From the NCBI GenBank assembly GCA_910588495.1, contig CAJUPU010000007.1, positions 1 through 64,000 of the forward strand: a stretch of DNA of 64,000 nucleotides, given 5' to 3'. A program made the position numbers and the translations under genes. This DNA is from an uncultured Oscillospiraceae bacterium. GTDB lineage: Bacteria; Bacillota; Clostridia; Oscillospirales; Oscillospiraceae. Below are positions 1 through 8,289 of this stretch, one piece after another. The notes under the pieces were generated by a model, which searched no databases, had not been told where the DNA came from, and saw only the letters and a list, made by a program, of their open reading frames with translations. Position 1 is the first letter of the stretch. The number at the start of each line of letters is the position of its first letter.

Positions 1-2
1 AG

Positions 3-539
3 GCCTACGCCGGGGACATCATCGGCGTGTTCGACCCGGGCATCTTCTCCATCGGCGACACCCTGTGCACCGCGGCCCACAAATTCCAGTTCGACCCCAT
101 CCCCACCTTCGCCCCGGAGCATTTCCGCCGGGTGCGGCCCCTGGACACCATGAAGCGCAAGCAGTTTCTCAAGGGGATGGAGCAGATCGCCCAGGAGGGC
201 GCGATCCAGATCTTCAAGACCCCTTACTCCGGCATGGAGGAGGTCATCGTGGGCGTGGTGGGCACGCTCCAATTCGACGTGCTGGAGTACCGCCTGAAAA
301 ACGAGTACGGCGTGGATCTGTACGCCGAGGGCCTGCCCTACGAGTACCTGCGCTGGCTCCACCACGACGGGGACGAGCCCCTCCGGGCGGACGAGCTCAC
401 CCTGCCCGGCGACGCCATGCTGGTGGAGGACTACCGGCAGAACCAGCTGCTGCTGTTCGCCTCCCAGTGGTCCATCAACTGGACGGCGGAGCGCAACAAG
501 AGCGTCACTCTGTCCGAGTTCGGCGGAGCAAAGTTTTGA
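3..539 (+). CDS. prfC: Peptide chain release factor 3, C-terminal part
   Basis: This is the last 178 codons of a translational GTPase that recycles RF1/RF2 from the ribosome after termination; the 5' end and the GTPase domain lie outside the window. The visible part starts in the domain II region (AYAGDIIGVFDPG), passes through PTFAPEHFRRVRP and ends with the RF3 C-terminal domain (VGTLQFDVLEYRLKNEYGV, then QNQLLLFASQWSINW). These stretches are characteristic of RF3 and not of EF-G or TetM. The frame is open to the left edge and stops with TGA at 537-539. The next gene begins 60 nt downstream with its own ribosome-binding site. Confidence 0.93.
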   Translation, partial: AYAGDIIGVFDPGIFSIGDTLCTAAHKFQFDPIPTFAPEHFRRVRPLDTMKRKQFLKGMEQIAQEGAIQIFKTPYSGMEEVIVGVVGTLQFDVLEYRLKNEYGVDLYAEGLPYEYLRWLHHDGDEPLRADELTLPGDAMLVEDYRQNQLLLFASQWSINWTAERNKSVTLSEFGGAKF

Positions 540-599
540 GCTCATGCCCAGAAAAAAGCCTGATCTCAGTATGTATGACCTGATAAAGGAGGGTCTTTC

Positions 600-905
600 A
601 TGAAATATATATCCTTATTGTTTTTTAGCCTCATCCTGATCTTCGTTGGCATCATCAACATAAAAGGGGATATCTCAACCGTTCATTGGTATAACCGCGC
701 AAGGGTCACCAAAGCCGACGCCCCCAAGTATGGAAAGGCGATGGGATCGGGGATACTGATCGTGGGAGCCTCCATCGCTTTGACCGCGATCCTTCAAATG
801 ATTTTTGACTTTGAACCCTTGTTCTGGATCGCTGCCGTCGGCACGGCGGCCGGGGCCGCTGTCATCTTGTTTGCCCAGTTCAAGTACAATCGCGGCATTT
901 TTTAG
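600..905 (+). CDS. Small DUF3784-like membrane protein
   Basis: A 101-residue protein with three predicted membrane segments (about residues 3-20, 48-66 and 73-93). Between the first two lies a conserved-looking stretch ISTVHWYNRARV...YGKAMGSG, resembling the DUF3784 family of small Firmicute membrane proteins. The function of that family is unknown. The start has a good AGGAGG-type site (aaaggagggtcttt) just upstream. Composition is less GC-rich than the neighbours. It is followed at once by a strong terminator, so it is the last gene of its transcript. Confidence 0.7.
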   Translation: MKYISLLFFSLILIFVGIINIKGDISTVHWYNRARVTKADAPKYGKAMGSGILIVGASIALTAILQMIFDFEPLFWIAAVGTAAGAAVILFAQFKYNRGIF

Positions 906-920
906 GCCGGTATGATTCAA

Positions 921-954
921 AAGGGTGGAACTGCCAAACAGTTCCACCCTTTTT
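921..954. terminator. Bidirectional rho-independent terminator
   Basis: A 13-bp stem (AAGGGTGGAACTG / CAGTTCCACCCTT) with a 5-nt loop, an A-rich left flank and a T-run on the right. It separates the DUF3784-like gene (plus strand) from the convergent gene that ends at 953, and can serve both. Confidence 0.85.
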
Positions 955-1645
955 ACGTCCCGGCCCGGATAACTCTCAAATCCTCCCGCCGCACCTCCCC
1001 CCGCTCCCACAGCAGGGCCAGCACCTGGTGGGCACACTCCGGCGGCAGCTCCACCCCCTCCGCCGTGAGGGTGAGCCCGCCCAGGGAGCCGCCCTCGTAC
1101 AGCTCCACGCTCCGTCCCCAGCGCCCCCCATCCGGACCAAACGCCACGGTCACGTCCGCCCCCGCCGAGGGCGGGCTCACCGGAAGGCCAAACCTGCGCT
1201 GGAGATACCGGGCATGATCCTCCCCCGCCGGGGCGTCGATCAGCAGCCCCCGCACCTGGGGGCACAGCCGCTCCGCCGCCCGCTCCAGCTCCGCGCACAG
1301 CCGGGGGGCGGACAGGGCCACACGCCCCCGGCGGCGGTCCACTCCCTCCGCCTCCAGCGCGCCCAGGGCCAGCACGTCGGCGCACCCCCGGAAAAAGGGC
1401 AGCGGGTCCACCGGCCGCAGCAGGGCCAGCCTGTCCCCATAGGGAAAGCCGCCGTCCAGCACCACCCGGCCCGCCCCCGCCCGGACCAGGGCCCGCTCCG
1501 CCCGGCGCAGCCGCCAGCGCAGCCGCCAGGGCGGCAGTCCCTCCGGCGCGTACACCACCGCCCGCACCACCTCCAGCGGCCCCAGCCTGTCCTCCTCCAG
1601 CCGGAAGCGGCCCTTCTCCCCCGCCAGCACCAGCCGCCCCACCAT
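953..1645 (-). CDS. Hypothetical protein, 230 aa
   Basis: Not recognised. The reading frame extends upstream to 1822, but the ATG at 1645 (MVGRLVLAGEKGRF) has GAGGTG six nt before it, so I chose that start; an ATG at 1651 in the same frame has no room for a site. The protein is Arg- and Leu-rich and soluble, with no signal peptide or membrane segment. Its middle part (VVLDGGFPYGDRLALLRPVD, then GCADVLALGALEAEGV) has an alternating strand-helix look, and the C-terminus resembles a beta-rich domain. Codon use is strongly GC-biased as in the rest of the chromosome, which supports it as a real gene. It is divergent from degV. Confidence 0.6.
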   Translation of the reverse strand: MVGRLVLAGEKGRFRLEEDRLGPLEVVRAVVYAPEGLPPWRLRWRLRRAERALVRAGAGRVVLDGGFPYGDRLALLRPVDPLPFFRGCADVLALGALEAEGVDRRRGRVALSAPRLCAELERAAERLCPQVRGLLIDAPAGEDHARYLQRRFGLPVSPPSAGADVTVAFGPDGGRWGRSVELYEGGSLGGLTLTAEGVELPPECAHQVLALLWERGEVRREDLRVIRAGT

Positions 1646-1780
1646 GTCCATCACCTCAACGACACATATGCGCCCCGTCCCCCCAACATGACAGGAACGG
1701 CCCTTGACAGGCGGGCCGCTCCTGTCAAAACTCTTAACGGGGCCTCGGACAGCGGCCAGGGAGCTTGTACAATTCCCCGG

Positions 1781-1809
1781 TTGTATTCCCCCGCCCCATT
1801 TGATATAAT
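1781..1809 (+). promoter_or_regulatory. Sigma-A promoter of degV
   Basis: TTGTAT (1781-1786), a 17-nt spacer and a perfect TATAAT (1804-1809). The start codon of degV follows 37 nt later with GGAGG in between. A second TTGTAC at 1765 is too far from the -10 to be used. Confidence 0.75.
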
Positions 1810-1845
1810 GGGGGGACTTCAAACAATGGAAATGGAGGCTGCCAT

Positions 1846-2682
1846 ATGTCCATCAAGATCACCGCCACCAGCACCTGCGACCTGCCTCCCCAGCTGCTGG
1901 AGCGCTATCAGATCGATATGGTCCCCCTGTACGTGTCCTTCGGCGGGGGCACCTACCGGGACGGCGTGGACGCCGCGCCGGAGGATATCTTCCGCCATGT
2001 GGAGGGGGGCGGACAGCTGCCCACCACCTCCGCCGTCAACATCGCAGACTACCAGGCCCTGTTCGCCGGGCTGTCCCCCAAGTACGACAGCGTCCTCCAC
2101 ATCACCATCGGCAGCGAGTTCTCCTGCTGTTACCAGAACGCCCTGGTGGCGGCGGAGGACTTCGACAACGTGTATGTGGTGGACTCCCGGAACCTCACCG
2201 TGGGCCAGGGCATCCTGGCGCTGAAGGCCGCCGAGGCGGCGGAGCGGGGGGACAGCATCCAGGACATCCTCCACATGCTGGACAGCCTGATCGCCCAGGT
2301 GGACACCACCTTCGTGGTGGACAAGCTGGACTACCTGGCCAAGGGGGGCCGCTGCTCCTCCGTGGTGGCCCTGGGGGCCAATCTGCTGCGGCTCAAGCCC
2401 TGCATCGTCCTGTCGGACGGCAGGATGGCCGTGGGCAAAAAGTACCGGGGGGCCTTCGAAAAGGTGCTGGCCGACTACGTCCAGGACCAGCTGGCCGGGA
2501 AAAATGTGGACCTGGACCGGATCTTCGTGGTCCACACCCGGTGCGACCCCGCCATTCCCGAGGAGGTGTGCGCCATGGTGCGCCAGTCCGGTTTCCGGGA
2601 GGTGACCACCGCGGTGGCCGGGTGCACCATCTCCTGCCACTGCGGGCCCAACACCCTGGGCATCATCTTCCTCAGAAAATAG
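1846..2682 (+). CDS. degV: DegV family fatty-acid-binding protein
   Basis: A 278-residue protein of the DegV/FakB family, which binds single fatty acids and, in organisms with FakA, presents them to the fatty acid kinase. The N-terminal start (IKITATSTCDLP), the TTSAVNIADY segment that forms the fatty-acid carboxylate site, the VDSRNLTVGQG block and the KLDYLAKGGR block are all present in the usual order and spacing. Length is normal for the family (about 280). Translation begins after GGAGG. It is transcribed alone, from a clear sigma-A promoter to a strong terminator. No fakA gene is visible in the window. Confidence 0.92.
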   Translation: MSIKITATSTCDLPPQLLERYQIDMVPLYVSFGGGTYRDGVDAAPEDIFRHVEGGGQLPTTSAVNIADYQALFAGLSPKYDSVLHITIGSEFSCCYQNALVAAEDFDNVYVVDSRNLTVGQGILALKAAEAAERGDSIQDILHMLDSLIAQVDTTFVVDKLDYLAKGGRCSSVVALGANLLRLKPCIVLSDGRMAVGKKYRGAFEKVLADYVQDQLAGKNVDLDRIFVVHTRCDPAIPEEVCAMVRQSGFREVTTAVAGCTISCHCGPNTLGIIFLRK

Positions 2683-2703
2683 GGCGACATTTGAAAACGC
2701 GGC

Positions 2704-2744
2704 AAAAAGCTCCGCCCCGGCCAGCGCCGGAGGCGGAGCTTTTC
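2704..2744. terminator. Bidirectional terminator between degV and ctpA
   Basis: Stem AGCTCCGCC / GGCGGAGCT (2708-2716 with 2732-2740), A-run on the left and T-run on the right. It lies between the converging ends of degV and the ftsEX-ctpA operon. Confidence 0.85.
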
Positions 2745-3914
2745 TCATTTCCTCAGCAGATCGATGGCGGCCTGGAGCTGATCGTCGCTCTCCTCCCCCA
2801 TCACCGCGCCCTCGGACAGGGACAGCTCCACGTCGGGGACGATCCCCTCGCCGATCAGGGAACGCCCGCTGCCGGTGCAGTAGGTGGCGGTGGACAGCCC
2901 CACCCCGCCGCCGTTCAGCAGCGGGAAGGTGATCTGAGAGTACCCCTTGCCGGAGGTGTGCTCCCCCACGATGGGGGCCCCCGCGCTCTCCCGGAGCTGG
3001 GCGGCCAGCAGCTCCGCCGCCGAGTAGCTGTCCTTGTTCACCATGGCCACCATGGGCAGATCCACGCAGTCCGCGTCCGACTGGGTCACCGACGGGAACC
3101 ACCACCGGGCCTTCTGGGTGAACACCGGCCCCTCGGGGAGCAGGTAGTCCAGGATCTTCACCAGCTCCGCCACATAGCCCCCGGGGTCGCTGCGCACGTC
3201 CACGATGAGGGCCCGGGCCCCCTGCTCCACCAGGGCGTCCACCGCCTTTTGGAAGCTGTCCGCCGCGCCGGAGTAGAAATTGTCCAGCTTCACATAGCCG
3301 ATGTCCCCCTCCAGCAGCTTCCCGCTGGCGGAGGGACTGCGGAGGGTGGCCCGGGTGCAGGTCACCTCCACCGACCCGCCGTCCTCCCGCAGCAGGGTGA
3401 GGACCACTTGGGTGCCCGCCTCCCCCTTGATGTAGTCGGAGCCCTTCCCCCGGGCCTCGCCCGCCAGGGACACCCCGCCGGCGGCGGTGATGACATCGCC
3501 GGGGACCACCCCGGCCTTGTCGGCCGGGCCGCCCTCGGTGACCGACTCCACCAGCAGGCCCTCCTCCCTGTCCTTGACGTTCACCGTGACGCCAATGCCC
3601 ACGTAGTTGTTGGCCCGGCGCGTTCTCAGCTCCCGGTACTGCTCCTGGGTCCGATAGTAGGACCAGCGGTCCCCCAGCCCCTTCACAAAGGCGTCCAGCC
3701 CCAGATCCACCGCCTTGTCCAGATCCGCGTCCGCCTCCACGAAGGCGAACCGGGCCAGCAGATAGGTCTGCACCATGGCCAGGCCGCTCCGGCCCAGCAG
3801 CAGGCACCACATCCCGGTGGACGCCGCCAGGGTCAGCGCCACCGCGATCACGATCTTTGCCCAGCCGGCCAGCCTGCGCCGCTTCTTCTCCCTGTGTACC
3901 GTCTGCTCCTCCAT
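2745..3914 (-). CDS. ctpA: S41 family C-terminal processing peptidase
   Basis: A membrane-anchored serine protease of 389 residues that cleaves periplasmic or extracytoplasmic substrates, often cell-wall hydrolase regulators. An N-terminal basic segment is followed by one membrane helix (about 19-40). A PDZ domain covers about 100-190 (GIGVTVN..., GGPADKAGVVPGD). The S41 catalytic core follows: Ser298 in NKDSYSAAE and Lys323 in TSGKGYSQ, 25 residues apart as in the family. It is the last gene of the ftsE-ftsX-M23-M23-ctpA cluster, 73 nt after the first M23 gene. This arrangement suggests it acts in the same peptidoglycan-splitting system. The downstream terminator is shared with degV. Confidence 0.92.
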   Translation of the reverse strand: MEEQTVHREKKRRRLAGWAKIVIAVALTLAASTGMWCLLLGRSGLAMVQTYLLARFAFVEADADLDKAVDLGLDAFVKGLGDRWSYYRTQEQYRELRTRRANNYVGIGVTVNVKDREEGLLVESVTEGGPADKAGVVPGDVITAAGGVSLAGEARGKGSDYIKGEAGTQVVLTLLREDGGSVEVTCTRATLRSPSASGKLLEGDIGYVKLDNFYSGAADSFQKAVDALVEQGARALIVDVRSDPGGYVAELVKILDYLLPEGPVFTQKARWWFPSVTQSDADCVDLPMVAMVNKDSYSAAELLAAQLRESAGAPIVGEHTSGKGYSQITFPLLNGGGVGLSTATYCTGSGRSLIGEGIVPDVELSLSEGAVMGEESDDQLQAAIDLLRK

Positions 3915-3987
3915 GGTCCGGACCTCCTCGATCGAAATGAAGGGCGCGGGGTCTCCCCCCGCGCCCAGAGCGGACTTTGCCCCGGCG

Positions 3988-5250
3988 TCAGCCGCCGCTG
4001 ATCTTCCCGCCGCCGGGGGAAGTGAAGGTCATGCCGGGATAGAGCTTGAGCACGTCGTTGCGCACACCGTTCACCCGCAGCTCGAAATGGAGGTGGTTGC
4101 CGGTGGACCGGCCCGTCGTGCCCACATAGCCGATGACCTGACCTTTCTGCACCGTCTGGCCCTCCTGGACGATGGGCACCTGGTTCTGGTGGGCGTACAG
4201 CGTGGCATAGCCGCTTCCGTGGCTGATGATGCAGTAGTAGCCGTAGGAGGAGGCGTTCTTGTTGGCGTTCACCGTGGTCACCACCCCGTCCTTGGCGGCA
4301 TAGATGGGGGTGCCGCCGGGGGCGGGGATGTCGGTGCCGGTGTGGTTGGCCCGCTGGCCGTTGATGGGGTCGATGCGCCCGCCGAACAGCGAGGAGATCT
4401 TATACCGCCCGGGCAGGGGCCAGTACCAGTCCCCGCTGGACATGTTGATGTTGGCGTTCTTCTCCGCCTCCAGGGCGGCCAGCTGGGCGGCGTACTTGCG
4501 CTCGGCCTCCTTCAGCTCCTTGTTGATCTTGGCCTCGCTGTCCGCCAGCTCCTTGGCCTCCTTGGCGTACTCGCTCTCGGAGGCGGCGATCTGGTTCAGC
4601 AGCTGCTGGGCCTCCTCCCGCCTCCGCTCCAGCTCCTCCCTTTTTCCCTCCAGCTCCTGCTGGACCAGGGCCTGGGCGTCCCGGTCGGTCTGGAGGGCCT
4701 CCCGGGCCATATCCAGCTCCCGCTGGGTGGCCTCCAGGTCCTGGATGATGCGGTCGGAGTAGTCCATGATGTCGCCGATCAGCATGGTGTAGTTCAGCAT
4801 GTCGGCAAAGCTGTTGGCCTCGAAGAGGATGGACAGGTAGTTCACGCCCCCCGTCTCCTCCAGCCACCGGACCTGCTCGTAGAACTCCTGGTACTGCTCC
4901 TCCTCCTGCCGCTCCAGCTCCCGGATGTCCGCCTCCTTGACGGCGATCTGGGCGTCGTACTCATCCAGCATGGCCTGGCTGGCGTTGATCTCCTGCTCGG
5001 TGAGCAGCACCTGGTCCTGGATCAGCTGCACCTGCTCCTTGGCCTTGGAAAGGTCATTGCGGATGGCCTTCAAGCGGGCCTCCGCATCCTTTTTCTGAGC
5101 CTGGATGTCGCTCAGCTCGCTCTTGATGTTCTGGATGTCGTTTTGGGTGACGCTGGCCCGGGCGAACACGCTGAGTACGGGGACCATCACCGACAGCAGC
5201 AGCGCCGCCGCCACCACGATGACGATGATGCGCTGGGTCTTTTTCTTCAT
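3988..5250 (-). CDS. EnvC-like murein hydrolase activator (M23)
   Basis: A 420-residue exported protein: signal peptide or anchor (about 8-30), a long coiled coil (about 35-285) and a LytM/M23 domain at the C-terminus. The zinc-site motifs HTGTDIPAPGG and HLHFELRVNG are intact, as is the middle His in SHGSGYATLYAH, so it may be a true endopeptidase rather than a degenerate activator. Architecture matches EnvC/PcsB-type partners that the FtsEX complex activates across the membrane. It follows the second EnvC-like gene by 22 nt and is clearly its paralogue: both share the WYWPLPG/WYWPVPG entry to the M23 domain and the GYVGTTG/GYVGNTG block. Confidence 0.9.
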   Translation of the reverse strand: MKKKTQRIIVIVVAAALLLSVMVPVLSVFARASVTQNDIQNIKSELSDIQAQKKDAEARLKAIRNDLSKAKEQVQLIQDQVLLTEQEINASQAMLDEYDAQIAVKEADIRELERQEEEQYQEFYEQVRWLEETGGVNYLSILFEANSFADMLNYTMLIGDIMDYSDRIIQDLEATQRELDMAREALQTDRDAQALVQQELEGKREELERRREEAQQLLNQIAASESEYAKEAKELADSEAKINKELKEAERKYAAQLAALEAEKNANINMSSGDWYWPLPGRYKISSLFGGRIDPINGQRANHTGTDIPAPGGTPIYAAKDGVVTTVNANKNASSYGYYCIISHGSGYATLYAHQNQVPIVQEGQTVQKGQVIGYVGTTGRSTGNHLHFELRVNGVRNDVLKLYPGMTFTSPGGGKISGG

Positions 5251-5272
5251 GTACCGTTTCCTCCCATCCGGG

Positions 5273-6466
5273 TCAGCTTCTGTCGATAAAGTTCAGGCCT
5301 GGATACAGCTTGAGCACGTCGTCCCGCACCCCGTCCACCCGCAGCTCGAAGTGCAGGTGGGCGCCGTAGCTGTTGCCCGTGTTGCCCACGTAGCCGATCA
5401 CCTGGCCCTTTTCCACGGTATCCCCCACCTTCACCAGGGGGAGCTGCTTTTGATGGGCGTACAGGGTGACGTAGCCGTTGCCGTGGCTGATGATGCAGTA
5501 ATTGCCGTAGGACGCGTTATACCGGGACAGGGTGACCACCCCGCTCTGGGCGGCATGGATCTCCACCCCTTGGGGCACCCCGATGTCGGTGCCGGTGTGG
5601 CTGTCCCACTTCCCGTTCACATACCGCCCGCCGAAGTAGGAGGTGATGGCGTAATAGCCGGGCACCGGCCAGTACCAGCCGCCGGAGGCGCCCCCCGCCG
5701 CGATCTGGGCGGCCCACTTGGCCTCGGCCTCCTTCAGCTCCCGCTCCATCTCCGCCTCGTCGGCGGCCAGCTGGGCGGCCTTGCGGGCGTATTCGCTCTC
5801 CGACGCGGCCAGCTGGGCCAGCAGCGCCTGGGCCCGGGCCCTCTGCTCCTCCAGCTGGGCCAGGCTGTCCTCCAGCCCCCGCTGGGCCTGGGCCTGCTGG
5901 GCGCGGTTCTCCTCCAGCAGCCCCCTGGCTGTGTTCAGCTCCACCTGGGTGGCCCGCAGCCGCTCCACGATGCGCTCGCTATGGTCCATCACATCGGTGA
6001 CCAGCATGGAATAGTTCAAGATGTCGGAGAAGCTCCGGGCCTGGAAGAGCACCGTGAGGAAGGAGCTCTCCCCCGTCTCCTCCAGCCAGCGCACCTGCTG
6101 GTAGAATTCCTCCAGCTGGGCGGCCTCCTGGGCCTCCAGCTCGGCCACCTGCCGCTGGTTTTCCCCGATCTGCCCATCTATCTGGGCCAGCAGCTCCCGG
6201 CCCGTGCTCACCTGCTGTTCGCACAGGAGCACCTGGGCCTGGATCAGCGAAGCCTGCTCCTCCGCCTGGGCCATATCCCCGCGGATGGCGGCCAGCCGCT
6301 CCTCGATCTCCGCTTTCCGGCCGGCGGCATCGTCCAGCCGGTCCCGGATTGCCTGGATATCCCCCTGGGTCACCGCCCCGGCGGGCAGGGTCAGGGCGGT
6401 GGCCGCCGTCAGGAACAGCAGCGCCGCCGCCAAAAAACCGGATAGGGCTCTTTTGCGTATATTCAT
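5273..6466 (-). CDS. EnvC-like murein hydrolase activator (M23), paralogue
   Basis: A 397-residue paralogue of the next gene in the operon, with a signal sequence (about 8-30), a coiled coil (about 32-270) and a C-terminal LytM domain. The metal-site residues are intact in SHTGTDIGVPQG and HLHFELRVDG. The frame is open further upstream to 6514, but the ATG at 6466 (MNIRKRALSGF) is preceded by GAGGAG and begins a normal signal peptide, so it is taken as the start. The coiled coil is Gln/Glu/Ala-rich and differs more from its paralogue than the catalytic domain does. It follows ftsX by 19 nt and is very probably regulated by FtsEX. Confidence 0.9.
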   Translation of the reverse strand: MNIRKRALSGFLAAALLFLTAATALTLPAGAVTQGDIQAIRDRLDDAAGRKAEIEERLAAIRGDMAQAEEQASLIQAQVLLCEQQVSTGRELLAQIDGQIGENQRQVAELEAQEAAQLEEFYQQVRWLEETGESSFLTVLFQARSFSDILNYSMLVTDVMDHSERIVERLRATQVELNTARGLLEENRAQQAQAQRGLEDSLAQLEEQRARAQALLAQLAASESEYARKAAQLAADEAEMERELKEAEAKWAAQIAAGGASGGWYWPVPGYYAITSYFGGRYVNGKWDSHTGTDIGVPQGVEIHAAQSGVVTLSRYNASYGNYCIISHGNGYVTLYAHQKQLPLVKVGDTVEKGQVIGYVGNTGNSYGAHLHFELRVDGVRDDVLKLYPGLNFIDRS

Positions 6467-6485
6467 GGTCTCTCCTCTGCACCTG

Positions 6486-7379
6486 TCACACTTGGAGGAA
6501 CTTGCGGATGGCAAAGCCGGAGCCCAAGGCGCCGATGATGGAGCCGGAGGTCAGGAACACCCCCAGCACGCCCTTCCACATGGCCTTGAAATCCATCAGG
6601 GCGAAGAAGGACACCGCCCCGCCGCCCACCAGCGCCTTGCACACTCCGGCGTACACCGCCCACTGGAGGAAGAAGGCCACCAGCGCCCCCATGATGCCCA
6701 GGATCAGTCCCTCCACGATGAAGGGCCAGCGGACGAAGCCGTCGGTGGCGCCGCACATCTTCATGATGGCGATCTCCTCCCGGCGGGAGAAGGCCGCAAG
6801 CCTTGTGGTGTTGGAGATGATGAACAGGGACACCGCCGCCAATATGCCGATCAGCACGTAGGCCAGGGCGGTGACGGCGTTGCGCACCGCCACGAAGCCC
6901 TCCGCCACCTCGCTGGCCGCCCGGTGGTTGGCCACCCCGGGCAGGGCCTTCACCGCCTCCACGGTCTCGCTGAACCGCTCCAGGTCCAGCACATGGATGG
7001 ACAGCCGGTCGCGCAGCACCTCGTCGGGCATATTGACGTACAGCCCCTCGCTCTCGTGGCCCCTCAGGTAATCCCGCTTGGCCTGCTCCCGGGAAACGAA
7101 GGTCACGGTGTCGGGGTCTACGTTGTCGATCTGCCGCACCTGCTCCATGAGGGCGCGGATCTGATCGTCGGTGTAGTCCTCGTCGATGAAGGCCAAAAAC
7201 TCGTTCTCCTCCTCCAGCTGACTGAGCATCTCGTCCACGTTCACTGCCAGCAGGGAAAAGGACCCCATGATGATCAGGCACGCCACGATCATGCACACCG
7301 CGGCGAAGGACATCAGCCCGTGGGAAAATATGCTGGAAAAGCCCTCTTTGATGAAATACCCTAAGTTCAATCGTCTCAT
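6486..7379 (-). CDS. ftsX: Cell division / sporulation protein FtsX
   Basis: Permease-like subunit of the FtsEX complex, which uses ATP hydrolysis by FtsE to switch extracellular peptidoglycan hydrolases on. The 297 residues have the standard layout: cytoplasmic N-terminus (MRRLNLGYFIKEG), a first helix at about 22-45, an extracellular loop to about 165 (FLAFIDEDYTDDQIRAL, then RDRLSIHVLDLERF), then three helices at about 170-195, 220-245 and 265-290. The short cytoplasmic segment NTTRLAAFSRREEIAIMK is the conserved FtsX coupling region. It overlaps ftsE by 4 nt (ATGA), indicating translational coupling. Confidence 0.95.
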   Translation of the reverse strand: MRRLNLGYFIKEGFSSIFSHGLMSFAAVCMIVACLIIMGSFSLLAVNVDEMLSQLEEENEFLAFIDEDYTDDQIRALMEQVRQIDNVDPDTVTFVSREQAKRDYLRGHESEGLYVNMPDEVLRDRLSIHVLDLERFSETVEAVKALPGVANHRAASEVAEGFVAVRNAVTALAYVLIGILAAVSLFIISNTTRLAAFSRREEIAIMKMCGATDGFVRWPFIVEGLILGIMGALVAFFLQWAVYAGVCKALVGGGAVSFFALMDFKAMWKGVLGVFLTSGSIIGALGSGFAIRKFLQV

Positions 7380-8056
7380 GCTCTGTAGTAGCCTCCCTGA
7401 CCGTCCCGGATCATCTCGCCGTCCTTGATGGCCACCACCCGCTTGGAGAACCGGTTGACCAGGTCCCGCTCGTGGGTGACCACCAGCATGGTGGTGCCCA
7501 TGGCGTTGATGCGCTCCAGCAGGGTCATGATCTCCAGCGAACGCCGGGGGTCCAGATTGCCGGTGGGCTCGTCGGCGATGATCATCCGGGGGTTGTTCAC
7601 CAGCGCCCGGGCGATGGCCACCCGCTGCTGTTCGCCGCCACTCATCTCGTTGGGATAGGCGTCCGCCTTGTCGTCCAGCCCTACCAGGTCCAGCACATAA
7701 GGGATCCGCTTGCGCATCTCCCGGCCGCTGGCCCCCACGGTGCGCATGGCGAACTCCAGGTTGCCCTGCACCGTCTTTTTCTCGATGAGCCGGAAGTCCT
7801 GGAAGATGATCCCCAGGGTGCGGCGCATGTGGGGGATCTGCCAGCGGCGGATGTTGTTCAGGTTGTATCCGTTGACGATGACCCGGCCCTGGCTGGCGAC
7901 GATCTCCGCCGTCAGCAGCTTGATGATGGTGGATTTTCCCGAGCCGGAGGGGCCCACCAGGAACACGAATTCCCCATCCTCGATGCGCAGGTTGATCCCC
8001 TTCAGGGCCTTGGTGCCGTTGTCGTATTCTTTATGTACGTCGATCAATCGTATCAT
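7376..8056 (-). CDS. ftsE: Cell division ATP-binding protein FtsE
   Basis: ABC ATPase of 226 residues that drives FtsX. Walker A is GPSGSGKST, the signature is MSGGEQQR, Walker B is MIIADEPTGNLD, and the switch His lies in VVTHERD. Length and sequence are typical of FtsE. It is the first gene of the operon and has a near-consensus sigma-A promoter about 85 nt upstream of the start codon. Confidence 0.96.
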   Translation of the reverse strand: MIRLIDVHKEYDNGTKALKGINLRIEDGEFVFLVGPSGSGKSTIIKLLTAEIVASQGRVIVNGYNLNNIRRWQIPHMRRTLGIIFQDFRLIEKKTVQGNLEFAMRTVGASGREMRKRIPYVLDLVGLDDKADAYPNEMSGGEQQRVAIARALVNNPRMIIADEPTGNLDPRRSLEIMTLLERINAMGTTMLVVTHERDLVNRFSKRVVAIKDGEMIRDGQGGYYRA

Positions 8057-8142
8057 GGGCCCGCATCTCCACAGTTGTCTGAATCTTGATCGCTGCCGCG
8101 CCGCTGCCGTTTCGTCATGATGCGCAGACGGAATCGCTTACC

Positions 8143-8171
8143 ATTATATCCGTTGAGCGCCGCCCTGTCAA
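8143..8171 (-). promoter_or_regulatory. Sigma-A promoter of ftsEX operon
   Basis: On the minus strand, TTGACA (8171-8166), a 17-nt spacer and TATAAT (8148-8143). Both hexamers are perfect. The leader to ftsE is about 80 nt. Confidence 0.85.
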
Positions 8172-8254
8172 CCGGGGCGGGCCGATCCCCAGCATTCTCC
8201 ACCGGAAGATCGTGTAAACTTTTTGAAAACAGCGGCGGCAGCGCCGGGCGCGTG

Positions 8255-8280
8255 AAAAGAGCCGCCCCGCCGGGCGGCTC
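8255..8280 (-). terminator. Terminator of the CdaR gene
   Basis: Minus-strand stem GAGCCGCCC / GGGCGGCTC with a 4-nt loop followed by TTTT, ten nt after the stop codon of the regulator gene. Confidence 0.8.
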
Positions 8281-8289
8281 TCGCAGGCT

